Assembly: GCA_963969395.1 (NCBI GenBank)
Contig: OZ017804.1
Span: forward strand, 4,650,001 to 4,714,000
Source: Pseudoscleropodium purum
Taxonomy: Eukaryota > Streptophyta > Bryopsida > Hypnales > Brachytheciaceae
Direction of reading: 5' to 3'
Length of the DNA stretch: 64,000 nucleotides
A program made the translations under genes and the position numbers. The notes below the pieces were generated by a model. That model worked only from the letters and a program-made list of their open reading frames with translations. It ran no database searches and had not been told where the DNA came from. How positions within the stretch are numbered: position 1 is the stretch's first letter; the number at the start of each line of letters is the position of its first letter. This document shows positions 52,689 to 64,000 of the stretch, in pieces.

Positions 52689-53608
52689 CCTCTAAAGTTC
52701 CATTGTCCCCTTAGAGGGCAAATTGGATTTTGGGCAAGTTCTTGTGAGCTTGATTTTTATGAAACTTTTTGAAAGTTTCTCGTAATATAGAAAAATTTAT
52801 TAGCTATGTGTGAATATAATTTTTATTTCAATTAGTGACTAGGAACAAAAGTTATACTACAAAAAGCCTAAAATTGAATTCAGTGGATAGAACCAAAAAA
52901 TTGCAAAATGTCAAAATAAAATTTTAATTTTTTCCCTAAAATATTATTATTTTTCTACATGCAAAGCTTTGATTCATTCTATTTGGACTAATAATGAGAA
53001 AGTTAAGGACAATCTTGTTTTGGGGGCAATTTAAGCATCTTCTTGAAAAATAACTTGTAGGATTCATTTCTAAATGCACTTTTCACAATTTTTTACAATT
53101 TTTTCGGAGAAGGTTGTGTTTGATTGCTAGAACAATCTTACCATTGGGATTATTAGTTTTCAATTCCATCTTGAAGCTATTAATGATTTAGTTTGTTTTT
53201 CAATCTTGGACCTACTTCTACTTAACAATTCTTTTAAGAATGAAAATCAAGTGTTTTTTTTCTAGGTTTTTTTTGTAACTTCAATTCAATTCTTGAACAT
53301 AAAGAATTTAAATTCAAAGTCTATAGTACAAAAAGAATTCACAAACGGTGGTCAAAGTCATTTGAAATTGCAAGCCAGTATTCAAAAAAACTTTTTTTTC
53401 AACTTTGAATGCTAATATCTTCCAATATATATATGGTCAAGATTCATGAAATTTTAACCACATGAGTTAAGACAAGTGAAGTACAAGATCCTACAATTTG
53501 ACTTTCAAAAAATATTTTTTTCTTTTTGTTTTTTTTCTTGAATGAAAGCAACAAAATAAACAATTTTGAGTGTTTTTGGACCAAAAAAATGGCCTTATTC
53601 TTTAGGGA
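52689..53608 (+). mobile_element. T1 TTAA element, diverged subfamily
   Basis: 920 bp between TTAA (52685-52688) and TTAA (53609-53612). The ends are CCTCTAAAGTTCC and CCTTATTCTTTAGGGA. The interior matches 44306-45201. Confidence 0.6.
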
Positions 53609-53699
53609 TTAATGATCATTCTTTATAATTTTCCATTTAGGACTATACTTTTGAACTCACTTAAAATACCCCTTTCTCTTATAGTCAACAAATCATATA

Positions 53700-54260
53700 A
53701 TTATTATTTCCTTGCAATGCTATGTTTTGGGCAATTCCCCCATACAGTTTCCCCCAAGTATGTTTCTTTGCATATTATTCACCAGTGCCGAATTCAAATA
53801 AGAATTGGGTGACATTCACCAAGAGAACCCCTATCACACGGCACACTCAGAGAGGGCCTCCATCATGTCCACTGTTCAAGTTCAAAAGTTTTTTTTTAAT
53901 TTTTTTGGTCAGTGTGAAAAGAGTCCGTCTGCCATATTATTTCTGTCTGCAAAATAACATTTCTTGGCCTATTCGAATCACCATTCAGTGAGTTGATTTC
54001 AGGGTTGTCAGGCGATTTGGAGAATATAACCTAAAGTACTGCTTGGGCATCTGCAAGAATAATTTTGGGGAAGGCTGAGGTGCCCAGAAAACAGAAAATC
54101 TGCAGTGGCCCCCCGGTTTTGATCCAATGCAGTAATTAAGTAATTAATCATGCAGAGACAGAGCACCATGACCGCAAAAAGATGACCTGTTATTGATCCG
54201 CTCCTCACTGACTGAGCGGCCTGGGATACAATCTTCACTGCTATAGTGCTATTGAAGGGT
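53700..54260. other. Mixed-composition island, unidentified
   Basis: Open frames lie at 53722-53991 (plus) and 54008-54238 (minus). Neither shows a domain or a secure splice structure. Confidence 0.2.
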
Positions 54261-54287
54261 TTTCATGATGTTGTCCATTTGTTTCAA

Positions 54288-54375
54288 AAGGAAAAAAAAA
54301 AAAGAAAGAAAGAAAAAGAAAAAAGAAAGAAAAAGAAAAAGGAAGAAAGAAAGAAGATGAAGAAAAGAAGAATAG
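54288..54375. repeat. Polypurine GAAA-type simple repeat
   Basis: An almost uninterrupted A/G tract of about 85 bases made of AAAG, GAAA and AAGAAG units. Confidence 0.85.
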
Positions 54376-54489
54376 GGTTTTCATGATGAGTCCATGGTCT
54401 TGCTACATCAGGAAGTTTTATTTTTATTTTGGGCAAACTGATGGTCTTCTTCTTCCAAACTCGGTTGAATGATCAATTTTGTTGGCTTA

Positions 54490-55690
54490 ATGTAAGTACT
54501 CCCCAAACCACCATTTTTTGCTACTGAGCCTATTTGCTATTACTAGATTGGTCAGATTTTCATATATTCTTGTTAGCACGTGAAAGGAGGTTCCAACACA
54601 CCAGAGAATGTGGCATTTGGATATTGTACGCAAAAGTTATTGAGGAACAAAGTTTGGTTCTACAAGTGCTTCTTCTATATAGGTACAAAATTGACTTTGG
54701 AGATGTACATATAGTATAGATGTTGGTTAACCCCTAAAGGACCAAGGTGCATTTATTGGCAACATTACTATTTTGGACAGGTGCATGTGAGTGGAGATTT
54801 CTATATTTTAGCCCAAATTTTAATAGAAAGATGTGGACAAAGAATATCTTTTATGTACATTAAATTTCAGGACATTTGAAAATATGAGTAAAAAATTATG
54901 GCCTAATATGTAGTTTATTTCTCAACTTAGGCAATCCGGGCAGATTTGGAAAAATCACTTTTGTCAAAAACAAAAATTTGAAATGAATTTTCTAGATTTA
55001 TATATACATAGAAAGCTTTGAATCATTACATTTTGATCAATGAGTCAAAAGTTATGAGGTGTTTTAGTTTGCAGGTAGTCATGGATTCTCTACTCCACAA
55101 TAAACTTTGAAGTTCTTTATTGAACTCCATTTTAATTATTTTTGAAAAAAATAAAAAAAATTAGGTGTAAATTGTTTATTACAACATTGCAACCATTGGG
55201 ATTGGCATTTTTCAATTCCATAACTAAATTATTAACAATTTAGTATTTTGATTCATTCTCTACTTCTTTCTACTTACTATTTTTTTCCTATATGTTGTAC
55301 AATTCCAAATGATTTGAAAATTTTTAAGCATGTAGCCAACTTGCTTTGAAGAATGAATACAAAGAGTTGCAACCATTTTGAACATTTTTTCATACAAATG
55401 TGATCCTATAAAGTGCACCTACCCGGTTTTTTGTAGGGCCAAAAAAAAGCTTTTCGTGAATTCAAATGCTAATATCTTCCAATCTATATAGTGAAATTTT
55501 TTAAAATTTTTCCCACATCTTCTAAAATTATTATACTACAAGATCTAACAATTAGATGTGTCCAAAAATGTTTTAAATTTTTTTTATACTTGTCCTAAAA
55601 ATGATAATTTTAGAACATTTTTGGTAAAAACATAAACTAGGAACTTTAGGGGTTAAAGGCTAGTGACACATTTGGGGTGTACCTACCTTA
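54490..55690. mobile_element. T3 short TIR element interrupted by a T1 element
   Basis: 54490-54726 and 55657-55690 together are collinear with the uninterrupted 44020-44305. The interruption is exactly the T1 element plus one TTAA. Confidence 0.65.
54731..55652 (+). mobile_element. T1 TTAA element, best-preserved copy
   Basis: 922 bp between TTAA (54727-54730) and TTAA (55653-55656). The left end is CCCCTAAAGGACCAAGGTGC; the right end is TAGGAACTTTAGGGG. Nine terminal bases pair perfectly. No reading frame longer than chance, so it is non-autonomous. The TTAA site with a CCC-start terminus is as in piggyBac-type elements (inference). Confidence 0.75.
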
Positions 55691-55836
55691 CATGTAACTT
55701 ACCAATGGTTTTTATATCTATGGTTGCTAGAACAGTAGTAAAAACAAGGTCCTGCCCCTATTCTCACCGTGACATCAGACCCCTGCAATTGGGACAAGAG
55801 TTAGGTTTTTTTGCATGCTTTAATGGATGGTTCAAT

Positions 55837-55981
55837 TAAGGTAGGAATACCGTAAATGATGATATCGGGTCCATAAACAGCTTCAATGAACTTCCTCTTG
55901 TCCTTTAAGCCTTGAAATGACACAAGCAAATACAATAAAACCATTTACAAACCCGACACTGTTTATGGTATTCCTACCTAT
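55837..55981. mobile_element. Short MITE with ~40-bp inverted ends
   Basis: GGTAGGAATACC(A/G)TAAA at the left and its complement at the right (TTTATGGTATTCCTACC), with inner GGGT/ACCC segments, fold over 145 bp. Confidence 0.6.
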
Positions 55982-56071
55982 TGTTTTAAAAAAAAACAAA
56001 AAAAAACAACTTCAATGTGGATAAAGAAACATGCTTGGGGTATATCACATAACACTAATTGGTCTACTTGA

Positions 56072-56994
56072 CCTTAAGGCCTAAGACTTTTGTTTGTATT
56101 TTCATCAAAAAAGCTCTAAAATAGTCATTTCTAGTACAAGTACCAAATTTTAGAAGAAGAAAATATTTTTGGACACATGTAACCATAGGATCTTGTAGTA
56201 CAAAGGTTTGAGAAGACGTGGAAATTTTTTCATAAACTGCCTCTTTGTAGATTGCAAGATGTAAGCATTTGAGTTCACAAAAATACATTTTTAGCCTTGA
56301 GATTGGGCAACTGCATTTCACAAGGTCAAATTTGTTTGAAAAAATGTCCCAAATAGTGGTGCTTTTTTGGATTCATTTTTGAGGTCAAGTTAGCTACACC
56401 CAATTGCTTTTATTTATTTATAAAAAAAAATTTAGAGCATTTGGAATTGTACAACATATAGGAAAAAAATAGAGATTGATTGAAAATACTAAATTATCGA
56501 GAATTTAATTAAAGATTTGAAAAATAAAAATTTCAATGGTTGTAATGCTATAATAAATAATATACACCCAATGCTTTTATTTATTTTCAAAAATATTAAA
56601 AATTGAGTTAAATAAGGGATTTCAAAGTTTATCTTAGAGTAGAGATTCCATAACTAACTACAAATTAAAATTCTTCATAACTTCTATCTCATCAATCAAA
56701 ATGGAATGGTTCAAAGCTTTTTGTATATAGAAAAAAAAACAATTTCAAATTTTTATTTCTAAAAATATTTTGTAAAATAATTTTTTTGAGCTATCTAGGT
56801 TGCTTGTATTTTATAGGAAATTATATACTATACAATAGATATTTAACCATGTAATCAAAAATTATGAAAATTGTTGGGCTTTATAGCTACTCTTTGGACA
56901 AATGTTTGTGAAAATTGGAAAAAAAAATTCCATTTGTTGTGAGTTGCCCAAAATTGTTATGTTGCCAAAAAAAAAACATTTGGTCCTTTAGGGG
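56072..56994 (-). mobile_element. T1 TTAA element, near full length
   Basis: 923 bp between TTGA (mutated TTAA, 56068-56071) and TTAA (56995-56998). The right end is TTTGGTCCTTTAGGGG. Reverse orientation relative to 54731-55652 and collinear with it. Confidence 0.65.
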
Positions 56995-56999
56995 TTAAA

Positions 57000-57895
57000 C
57001 AATATTTCTAGCTTCTCAAGCATTCCTACTTTGAAATAATCAAAATTGTCAATGTAGTATTCAATGGTTCTTTGATTGGGTAGGCTTGTTGTAACTGTAT
57101 TTGCATGAGGATCATTCACATATATTGAATTGGTGCAACATGTTTTAAATTTTTTGATTTGCACAAGGAAGATTCTTTCATTTAAAAACTCAAAGACACT
57201 ATCCATATAGAGAGTAGTAGTAAACACTAAGCAAAAACTTTCTTTTTTTCCTTGCCTTACTAAGTTGACTAGTCTCATATATTTGATTGCTAACGTACTC
57301 AATTACTCACACCGATGTCCTAATATTTCATACAAGATTCTTTGGATTGCCTTACTATACATGAAATTTTCTTTTAACTATTAAGTTAGGTAGGTCTCTA
57401 ATTAGGTCATTTTGTTAATCTATGTAAAATAAAAACACCCAAAAACATCAAAATAGGCAATTCAACAAAGTTGGAGGCACTTTTTTTTAGAAAGTATCTT
57501 TGTAGCATTGGTAATTGAAAATCATGAATTTTCAAAAGATTTTTTTTTGATAAGATATTTAATTTCTATGACTTTTCAAAGTAAAACTCCCTAGACAACT
57601 AAAACTATCACATATTCAAGCTAACCTTCCAAATTCTATATTGCACCCATTTTACTTATAAAATAGGTAAACTTACTCGACAAATTATCTAATTCCACCC
57701 TTAATCCATTGCAATCCTCTTCCTAGCATTTTTATTTTATTTTTTACCACAATTCTCAAGAGCCCTCTCAAAACACATCATGCACACAAAAGTTAAAAGA
57801 AAAAGGGATCCAAACCCTAATTTTCCATACAACCAAACCTCCTAATGGATTAATTTCCATAACTACTTTCATCCTATTTTAACTTACTATTAATC
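57000..57895. other. AT-rich DNA, no confident gene
   Basis: The minus frame 56988-57302 (104 codons) runs into the T1 terminus and has no recognised domain. Confidence 0.4.
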
Positions 57896-57897
57896 TG

Positions 57898-57981
57898 CTA
57901 ATTTGGTGTAAAATACACCAAATTAGTACAAGTCACATCAAATTATTGTCAATGCATTAGTGTAGTATAAATTACACTAAT
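57898..57981. repeat. Two adjacent hairpins built on a (T/A)GTGTA motif
   Basis: 57898-57910 and 57914-57926 are perfect 13-bp arms (CTAATTTGGTGTA) around AAA. 57956-57964 and 57973-57981 are perfect 9-bp arms (ATTAGTGTA). TTTTAGTGTTT..ATCACTATT units follow at about 58038-58095. Confidence 0.6.
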
Positions 57982-58099
57982 TAAGTATAAAACCCCTGAA
58001 TTATCATAAAATACTCTAAACCACTATAAAACCCATGTTTTAGTGTTTCTATCACTATTTTAGTGTTTTCATTACTATTCTAGTGTTCTAGTAGTAGTT

Positions 58100-59038
58100 T
58101 TCATTCTACTAGTTTTTTGTATGTTTCAATTCTCTTAAATTTCATTTCCTAATTCTAGTCTTTTTTTCATTTTCTTTTAATGTATTTCTCATTTTTGTGG
58201 TTTGTCACTTACTTATAGATTTGTTTTATACTTGTAGATTTTTGTTTTTAATTTTTTTATATATTTTTGGGATTTTCTTAGTTTCGAATTTGATTCTTAT
58301 CCAATTTCGTATTTGTAGTATTTGGTTTTCATTTTGGTTTTGTGTTTATTTTGTGTTTGTTATCTTTTTTATTTTCTATTTAAATCTTATTTCACTTTCC
58401 TACTTAGTAGTATTTGTTTTCCATCTTTTTTTTAATCATTTTACCATTTGCGTAATTTGGTTGCTTTACCAAATCTTATTTATCCCCTCAAGGACCAAAA
58501 ACACACAATGTGTCTTCTTCAAATTTTCAATGGCAAATTCTTGTTAAGGTGAAACAAGTCTCAATATTTTGTAAATAAAGGACTCATAGAGTAATATGTT
58601 TACATACTTTACTATTGTATTTTCTAATTTTCAACATTTGAATGCAAGAAGTATTTTAAAATTTATTTGGGAAACTAATCTAATAAAGAAAGAAAACAAA
58701 CATAATTTGCTTACAATGAAAGAAATAGTACGGATGAAAAAAAAACATTTTCTTGGATATTTCTAGTCTTTATTCTAACAAACAAATTGATCTTAGGGAG
58801 AAAAAAAATACTAATTTGTATTTTTAGCAATTTCAAAAATGTAAGGTTCAATCTAGTATAATTAACTATAAAAAAAGAAGTAATTAAATTGATTCCAAAT
58901 TTTTTAAGATGTTTCAAACAATATGCTAATAATACCAATTGATAAATTCCAGAAATTGATGCATATATAAAGTTTTAATTATATTGTAGGATCCAATTTG
59001 GTTTATTTTGGCTTCTATTTCTATTTGAAAATGGGTAT
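58100..59038. other. T-rich DNA, no gene seen
   Basis: The plus frame 58197-58547 is a T-driven hydrophobic translation without other support. Confidence 0.5.
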
Positions 59039-59041
59039 AAA

Positions 59042-59940
59042 TGGGTCAAATCACACGTGAAGGTACCAAAAAAGGGTCAAACACAATAAAATCTGCAATA
59101 TAACTTCTTTTTAGCTATTGTCTTGTAGAGCTAATCTATTAATTATAAGTAATTTAATCCTTTTTGACTAGAACTTCAAGTCATGTTAAGACCAGTATTT
59201 TTTATTCATCAAAAAATAAAAAATTCTTTATTGAAGTTCCAATTGAAGTTTAGATGTCATTGTGCCAAGTTTTTCAATGGTAGAAAAGAGGTCTAATTTC
59301 TAATGAATAACAATGTGCTTGAATCCAAAAAATATTTCTAGGTAGATAATTATATAATAAATTTGGAAAGGACTCTTCTACAACAATTTGAATACTTTTA
59401 TATTTCCTATGATATTCAAAAGTAAATATATTTGAACATCTTTTTTAATATAAAAAACAATTCAAATGTTGATTGTGTCAAAACAAAATATGTATATATT
59501 ATTCATGTCAAGGTCTCTATATAATCTATTTTTGAAATTGAATGTTTAATTTTTTCAAAGAATAAATTGATAATTTATCAATAATAAATCAATTGTACTA
59601 TTTTGTGTTCAAGATTTAATCACTAAAAATCCTTTTTAATAGTTGTATGCTTAAAAAATATTTTTTAAAATTTAAATAAAAATATCCTATTAAAGTGCTA
59701 GATTGTAATATAGAAATTAAATTTAGCCTTACAGCTAGTGATTTTTGTCTTTCTGAGGATTTTATCTACAAAAAAATTTCTCCAACTTATTAATGGAATG
59801 GATTGCAATAACATTCATCCATAAACTTTTTTAACATGACAACATCACAAGAATTTAGAGCTTTAAAAGTTCAAAAAAGGACTTTAGACCTAGTCTTAAC
59901 AAAGTAATGGTATTGGTACCTTTGAGTGTGATTTGACCCA
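59042..59940. mobile_element. TIR element with ~29-bp imperfect ends
   Basis: 899 bp. TGGGTCAAATCACACGTGAA then GGTACCAA at the left pairs with TTGGTACC then TTTGAGTGTGATTTGACCCA at the right with about three mismatches. No coding capacity. The target duplication is unclear. Confidence 0.65.
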
Positions 59941-60017
59941 AATTTGAAAGAATTTTTTATTTTTTATTTTGAAATTTTAATAAATAAGAAGTTTGCCTTA
60001 AATTCCAATATATAGGG

Positions 60018-60289
60018 GGGGGGATTAAAAAATCATTATTCATCCTCTTATTTATTTTCTTCCTCCAAAGCTACGTTTTTTTGTCTATAAAGTTGATCAT
60101 TCAAAATTGTTATAATCTAAAAATCCAACAATCAATATTTTCCACAATTGATTCTATAAATACAAGACAAATTAGTCTTTACTTTTGATTGTCAAATTCA
60201 AAATTCAGGCATGTCCACATGCAAAAAAAAATCAAAGTGGGATGATTCATTGAAAAATCCTATTGTCAAAAAGTTGTTGGGTCTTGAGC
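60018..60289 (+). repeat. Inverted repeat pair I, left arm
   Basis: Collinear with the reverse complement of 63213-63485 at roughly 75-80% by eye, from the G-run plus ATTAAAAAATCATTATTCATC to CAAAAAGTTGTTGGGT. Confidence 0.65.
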
Positions 60290-63205
60290 AGTTAAAGTCT
60301 TAAAGCTCAAAAATGCTACCATACGTTGGGGTCATGTTCGTAAGACCCCATACAAAATATTTTCTTTTTGGCCAAATATCCACTTTGTTATCCACTTTTA
60401 GAATTTATAAATTTTTGTTTGGCTTTATTTTGAATTATTTGTGGACTGTAGTGCAAGGCACTGTAGCTTAACTACACTACCACTAGTTCAACTTTTAATA
60501 AATTTTGTGGGACCGAAAGTGTATCTTCCACACTTTGAGGTGGTTTTATTGAACTTTAACTATAGTATTTGGGTGGCTTTATTACAATCGACAATTAGGC
60601 TTTGGCTTTTTTACATTTATAAAGTAAATTTCAAGACATGATATGACTTGTCATTGCGAAGAGGCCAAAGCTTGCGGCCAAGGAAGGAGCATTGTCAAAG
60701 AGGTGACACAAGTCTAGGGGCCTTCGCTTTGGAAGCGGTTGGGCTATTTTGCATTACCAATTTTTGGAAGCTCTTGGGCCATTTTTGGAAGCTATTGGGA
60801 TATTTTTCATTTTTTTTTTTTCATCATTTTTTTTCAGATTTTATATTATTTTCATTAATATTTTCTACAATGTTCATATATACCATGTTATAATTTCTGA
60901 AAATTTCATTTCATGCCCTATTTATTTATATTTTGATTTATTTTATAATGAATCTAACCCAAGCATAGGGTATGTTGCCAAAAAAAATGTATGATGGTCC
61001 TTTAGAGGATAATGAAATATCTATTGAATTCTAAATCCACTTGAAATGCATTTTTTAGACACAACACAAATAAGCTATGAATTTTCATATTTGATTCATA
61101 TATATGTACCAAATTCAATCCTAGATTGACTTCAAGAGAAGTTGTAAATTTTAGAAAATAATCTCTACAAGGTTTGATTTATAAACAAACCACAATTAGA
61201 TGTAGATTCCTTCCTCGATGCCCACTCCTAGTTTCATATCAATTGGATCATTCTTTGGATGGCTAGTAAGAAGAAATTTATTAGGAATTTATTTATCCAA
61301 TGTGATTGCTTTGATAAAATAAAATGAGCTCAACTACACATTTATGTGTTCAATATTCTATGGGACAATTTGATTTTGTATCCAAGAATTTTCTTGAAGA
61401 ATCTTCACTCTTGAAGATTATTATCTCATTGTTTGTATTGTATGGACCATTTCTTTATTTATGTGGCTCTTCATCAACAAATAGTTATGTGACACTTGAT
61501 ACAAAGCTTGGTTTGAATCATAAAGTAGAGGTCATCATGAAAAGAAACTCATTTAACTTGAAAAAAATTAGTTATTGCAATATTTTAGAGCATTCCGACC
61601 TCCATCCACCCAACCTAGCTAGGACAAGTTTGGTAGTAGGGTTGACAAAGTCCGAAGTTTGAGGAAAAATCACATCCAAATTACGGACTTCTAGACATCC
61701 GGACTCAATGTTTGTAGTGTCTTAAAACACTATCAGAAGGTGGACATGCAAATAGGGTGGACAAGGCCAACAAATCTAGGCCGTCTGATCAAGTAGATGC
61801 AATTTGATTGACAAACCTGAACCATCAAATCTCATGAACGACATGGTGGTCGGGCATTGCAAACGAGGCGGACAGCATCATCAGACATTGAAAAAAAAAA
61901 TATCATGGGACACTCCAGACTTGGTGTATGCAAATGTCAACATCTTGATAACTCTATTTGGTAGGGGACAAGAGCTTGAATAGTCTCCACTATGGCATAA
62001 GGTGCATTGTTTTCCAAGCACTTGGCTCACCAAACTTTGAACTAAGTATGTTAGGTTTGCATGGACGAGGAGATTTTGAACCAGGTGTGGAGTTGATCAA
62101 TTTTTGTGCAAGGACCAATTAGAAATGGGAGCGTGTTGGAAGGCATAGGGGCAACTAGAGATAAGAGAGGTTTGAAGATGCAAAAGCCAATTGGAGTGGA
62201 GAGCATTTAATGCTCTTATGCTATAGTTTCAGCCAATAGTGGGGGGATACCAATTCACTAGGCCCTTCCACCTCACTAGGTTTTGAGCTATTACTTTTTT
62301 ATGGGGATTTGGCTGCCTTGCGGTGGTGATGTTCTTACCAAAATTGTTGAAAAAGGGAACCAATAATTAAATTGTGTCATGAGATTTCATGGCAAATTCT
62401 AAAAGAATGCTCAATAAATAAGTTATTATTACTTTCAACTTTGCCCAAATACCTCCTTTTGTTGCCTCAAGCATCTTCTCTCGCTAGGAAGATAAAATGA
62501 AGTCAAATATTGCACTAAGTTAAGACATGAAGAAAAATGCAAAGACATTGTTGGAACTCAAGTATAGTAGAAGGTTTTTATTGCAACCCTCTTCTTTAAA
62601 TAGTCCCTATAAGAAGTTGTGAAATAGATAGTAAGTAGTTTTGAAATGGAATGTTAATATTGTGAAAGCATAATAAGATTTGCTAGGTATTGGTTCATAC
62701 TTCACTAATGGATGGAATAGGAACCAAGGTTTGTCTACTTCAAAGTCAGGGTTTGTTCACTTAATTTTTTTAAATGAAAATTGATTGTCCAATTTCCTTC
62801 TTACAAATGCTAAAGAATTTAGGATATGATGTTAAGTTTAATAAAGATTGCATTTAGGAGTTGTGTATATTACTTTATACATGCTACAATGCTGGTTTTT
62901 GGTCAATCCATATCATTTTTCAAATTGCGCATGTGTGGGTTGTGCAAGGCTTATGATCAAGAATAAGTGCCTATAGCAGAATTCTTTGGAAATTCATGAG
63001 TAATTCATAAATTCTCCAAAAAAATATAAAACCATTTGTGTTAGATTTTGCATGATTGAGCTTCTTTTTAAGTCAAAAATAAGGGAAAATACTTTAAGGC
63101 AAATCAAAACCATCAAAAAGGCCAACTAAGCTATAAAAGATACTTTATAAGCACACTACCTTATTGTCTTCATCATGAAAATATGTAGATGTCATCAAAT
63201 GTCTC
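60290..63205. other. Repeat-derived DNA, no supported gene
   Basis: It contains a T1 right-end fragment (about 60890-61008, ending GGTCCTTTAGAGG) and a GGACA-type repeat (61690-61910) related to 3655-3985. A low-gene stretch at 61950-62350 has LTR-like wording. No secure frame was seen. Confidence 0.4.
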
Positions 63206-63210
63206 TTTAA

Positions 63211-63633
63211 CCTCTCAAACCCTAACAACTTTTTGACAATGGAGGTTTTCAATGAATTGTCCCACTTTGATATTTTTTTTGCATATGAATGGGCTTGGAT
63301 TTTTTATTTTAACAATACAAAGATTAAAGACTACTTTGTCTAGTATGTATGGAATTTATTGTAGAAAATATTGACCATTGGATTTTTGTGGATTATAACA
63401 ATTTTGGATGATCAACTTTATAGGCAAAAATGCAACTTTTGGAAAAGAAAAATTATAAGAAGATGAATAATGATTTTTTATCCCCAAAAAATTTATAATG
63501 GAATATAGGGAACATGTAATATTTTAAAATTTTTTAATTCCTTGAATTCATGTTGTGTAAAAATTTCAAAGAAAAAAAATAGAATTTTCATTTGTAGTGA
63601 CTTGCCCAAAATAGATGTTTGGTTCTTTAAGGA
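63211..63633 (-). mobile_element. Element flanked by TTAA, contains inverted repeat arm and T1 right end
   Basis: TTAA at 63207-63210 and at 63634-63637. 63213-63485 is the right arm of inverted pair I. The last ~95 bp (TAGTGACTTGCCCAAA ... GGTTCTTTAAGGA) is a T1 right end. It may be a chimeric or internally replaced T1 relative. Confidence 0.45.
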
Positions 63634-64000
63634 TTAAAATCACAAGTGCTCATTGTTTAAATCTTTCAAGTCATGAACATACATATATTTACATTTTCTC
63701 CAAATTGGGTAATTGAAGTAATTCCTCTTGAAATACTTGGAATTTATTTTTGCTCATGGATCTATGTATATAAGATGGAAAAGAATAGGTTAGGTTGTTT
63801 TTGATTGAATATACTCAAAAATATGAAAAGAAAATGAAATATAGAAGACCAAAAAGTGAACTAATAAAAAAAATCCATATGCATTGAATCTTCAACTTAT
63901 GTCTTTTGTATTATTGAATTTTTTATATTTGAAATTGTTTGTATAATGCTTGATATATTGTTTGAGTCCAAATAATTGTATATAAATGTCTACAAATGTA

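Noticed and set aside
57001..57302. A 104-codon minus-strand frame
   Set aside because: It begins at 57302 and terminates within the T1 element end. No domain, splice context or coding composition supports it.
58197..58547. A 116-codon hydrophobic plus-strand frame resembling a membrane protein
   Set aside because: The Phe/Leu/Ile content follows directly from a T-rich tract. There are no start context, conserved motifs or neighbours.

Overview
The window looks like nuclear DNA of a land plant with a large, gene-poor, AT-rich genome. The only well-supported functional gene is a five-exon cytokinin oxidase/dehydrogenase (CKX) on the minus strand (coding 24223 down to 20590). The rest is mostly transposon remains. 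Nothing allows a secure species call; a bryophyte, fern, lycophyte or gymnosperm would all fit. There are no operons, tRNA or rRNA genes, CRISPR arrays, or plastid or mitochondrial insertions that I could recognise.

Layout. 1-10160: an old minus-strand LTR retrotransposon with about 0.81 kb LTRs at 22-830 and 9350-10157 and a tRNA-Met type primer site. It carries two decayed plus-strand reading frames, a Gly/Ser/Tyr-repeat protein and a protein-kinase-like protein. 10160-20590: retrotransposon-like sequence, two minisatellites, a decayed zinc-finger-like frame, dispersed repeats and AT-rich DNA. 20590-25430: the CKX gene, its TATA box and a tandemly duplicated upstream region with a GTAC-rich array. 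25430-32200: mostly single-copy DNA with two short coding-like islands that I cannot identify, plus short TIR elements. 29500-64000: a dense field of non-autonomous inverted-repeat elements.

The most interesting structural result is a family of about 900 bp coding-free elements whose ends read CCCCTAAAGG...CCTTTAGGGG and which sit between TTAA tetranucleotides. One copy (54731-55652) interrupts another short element whose uninterrupted relative is present at 44020-44305. This gives an internal empty-site comparison that supports a 4-bp TTAA target duplication. TTAA targeting with a CCC-start terminus is the hallmark of piggyBac-type transposition, which would be unusual in a land plant. The assignment to piggyBac is inference.

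The most interesting protein result is in CKX. The flavin-attachment motif, normally Gly-His-Ser, reads Gly-Ser-Ser, so the histidine that covalently binds FAD in characterised plant CKX enzymes is absent while the rest of the protein is well preserved.
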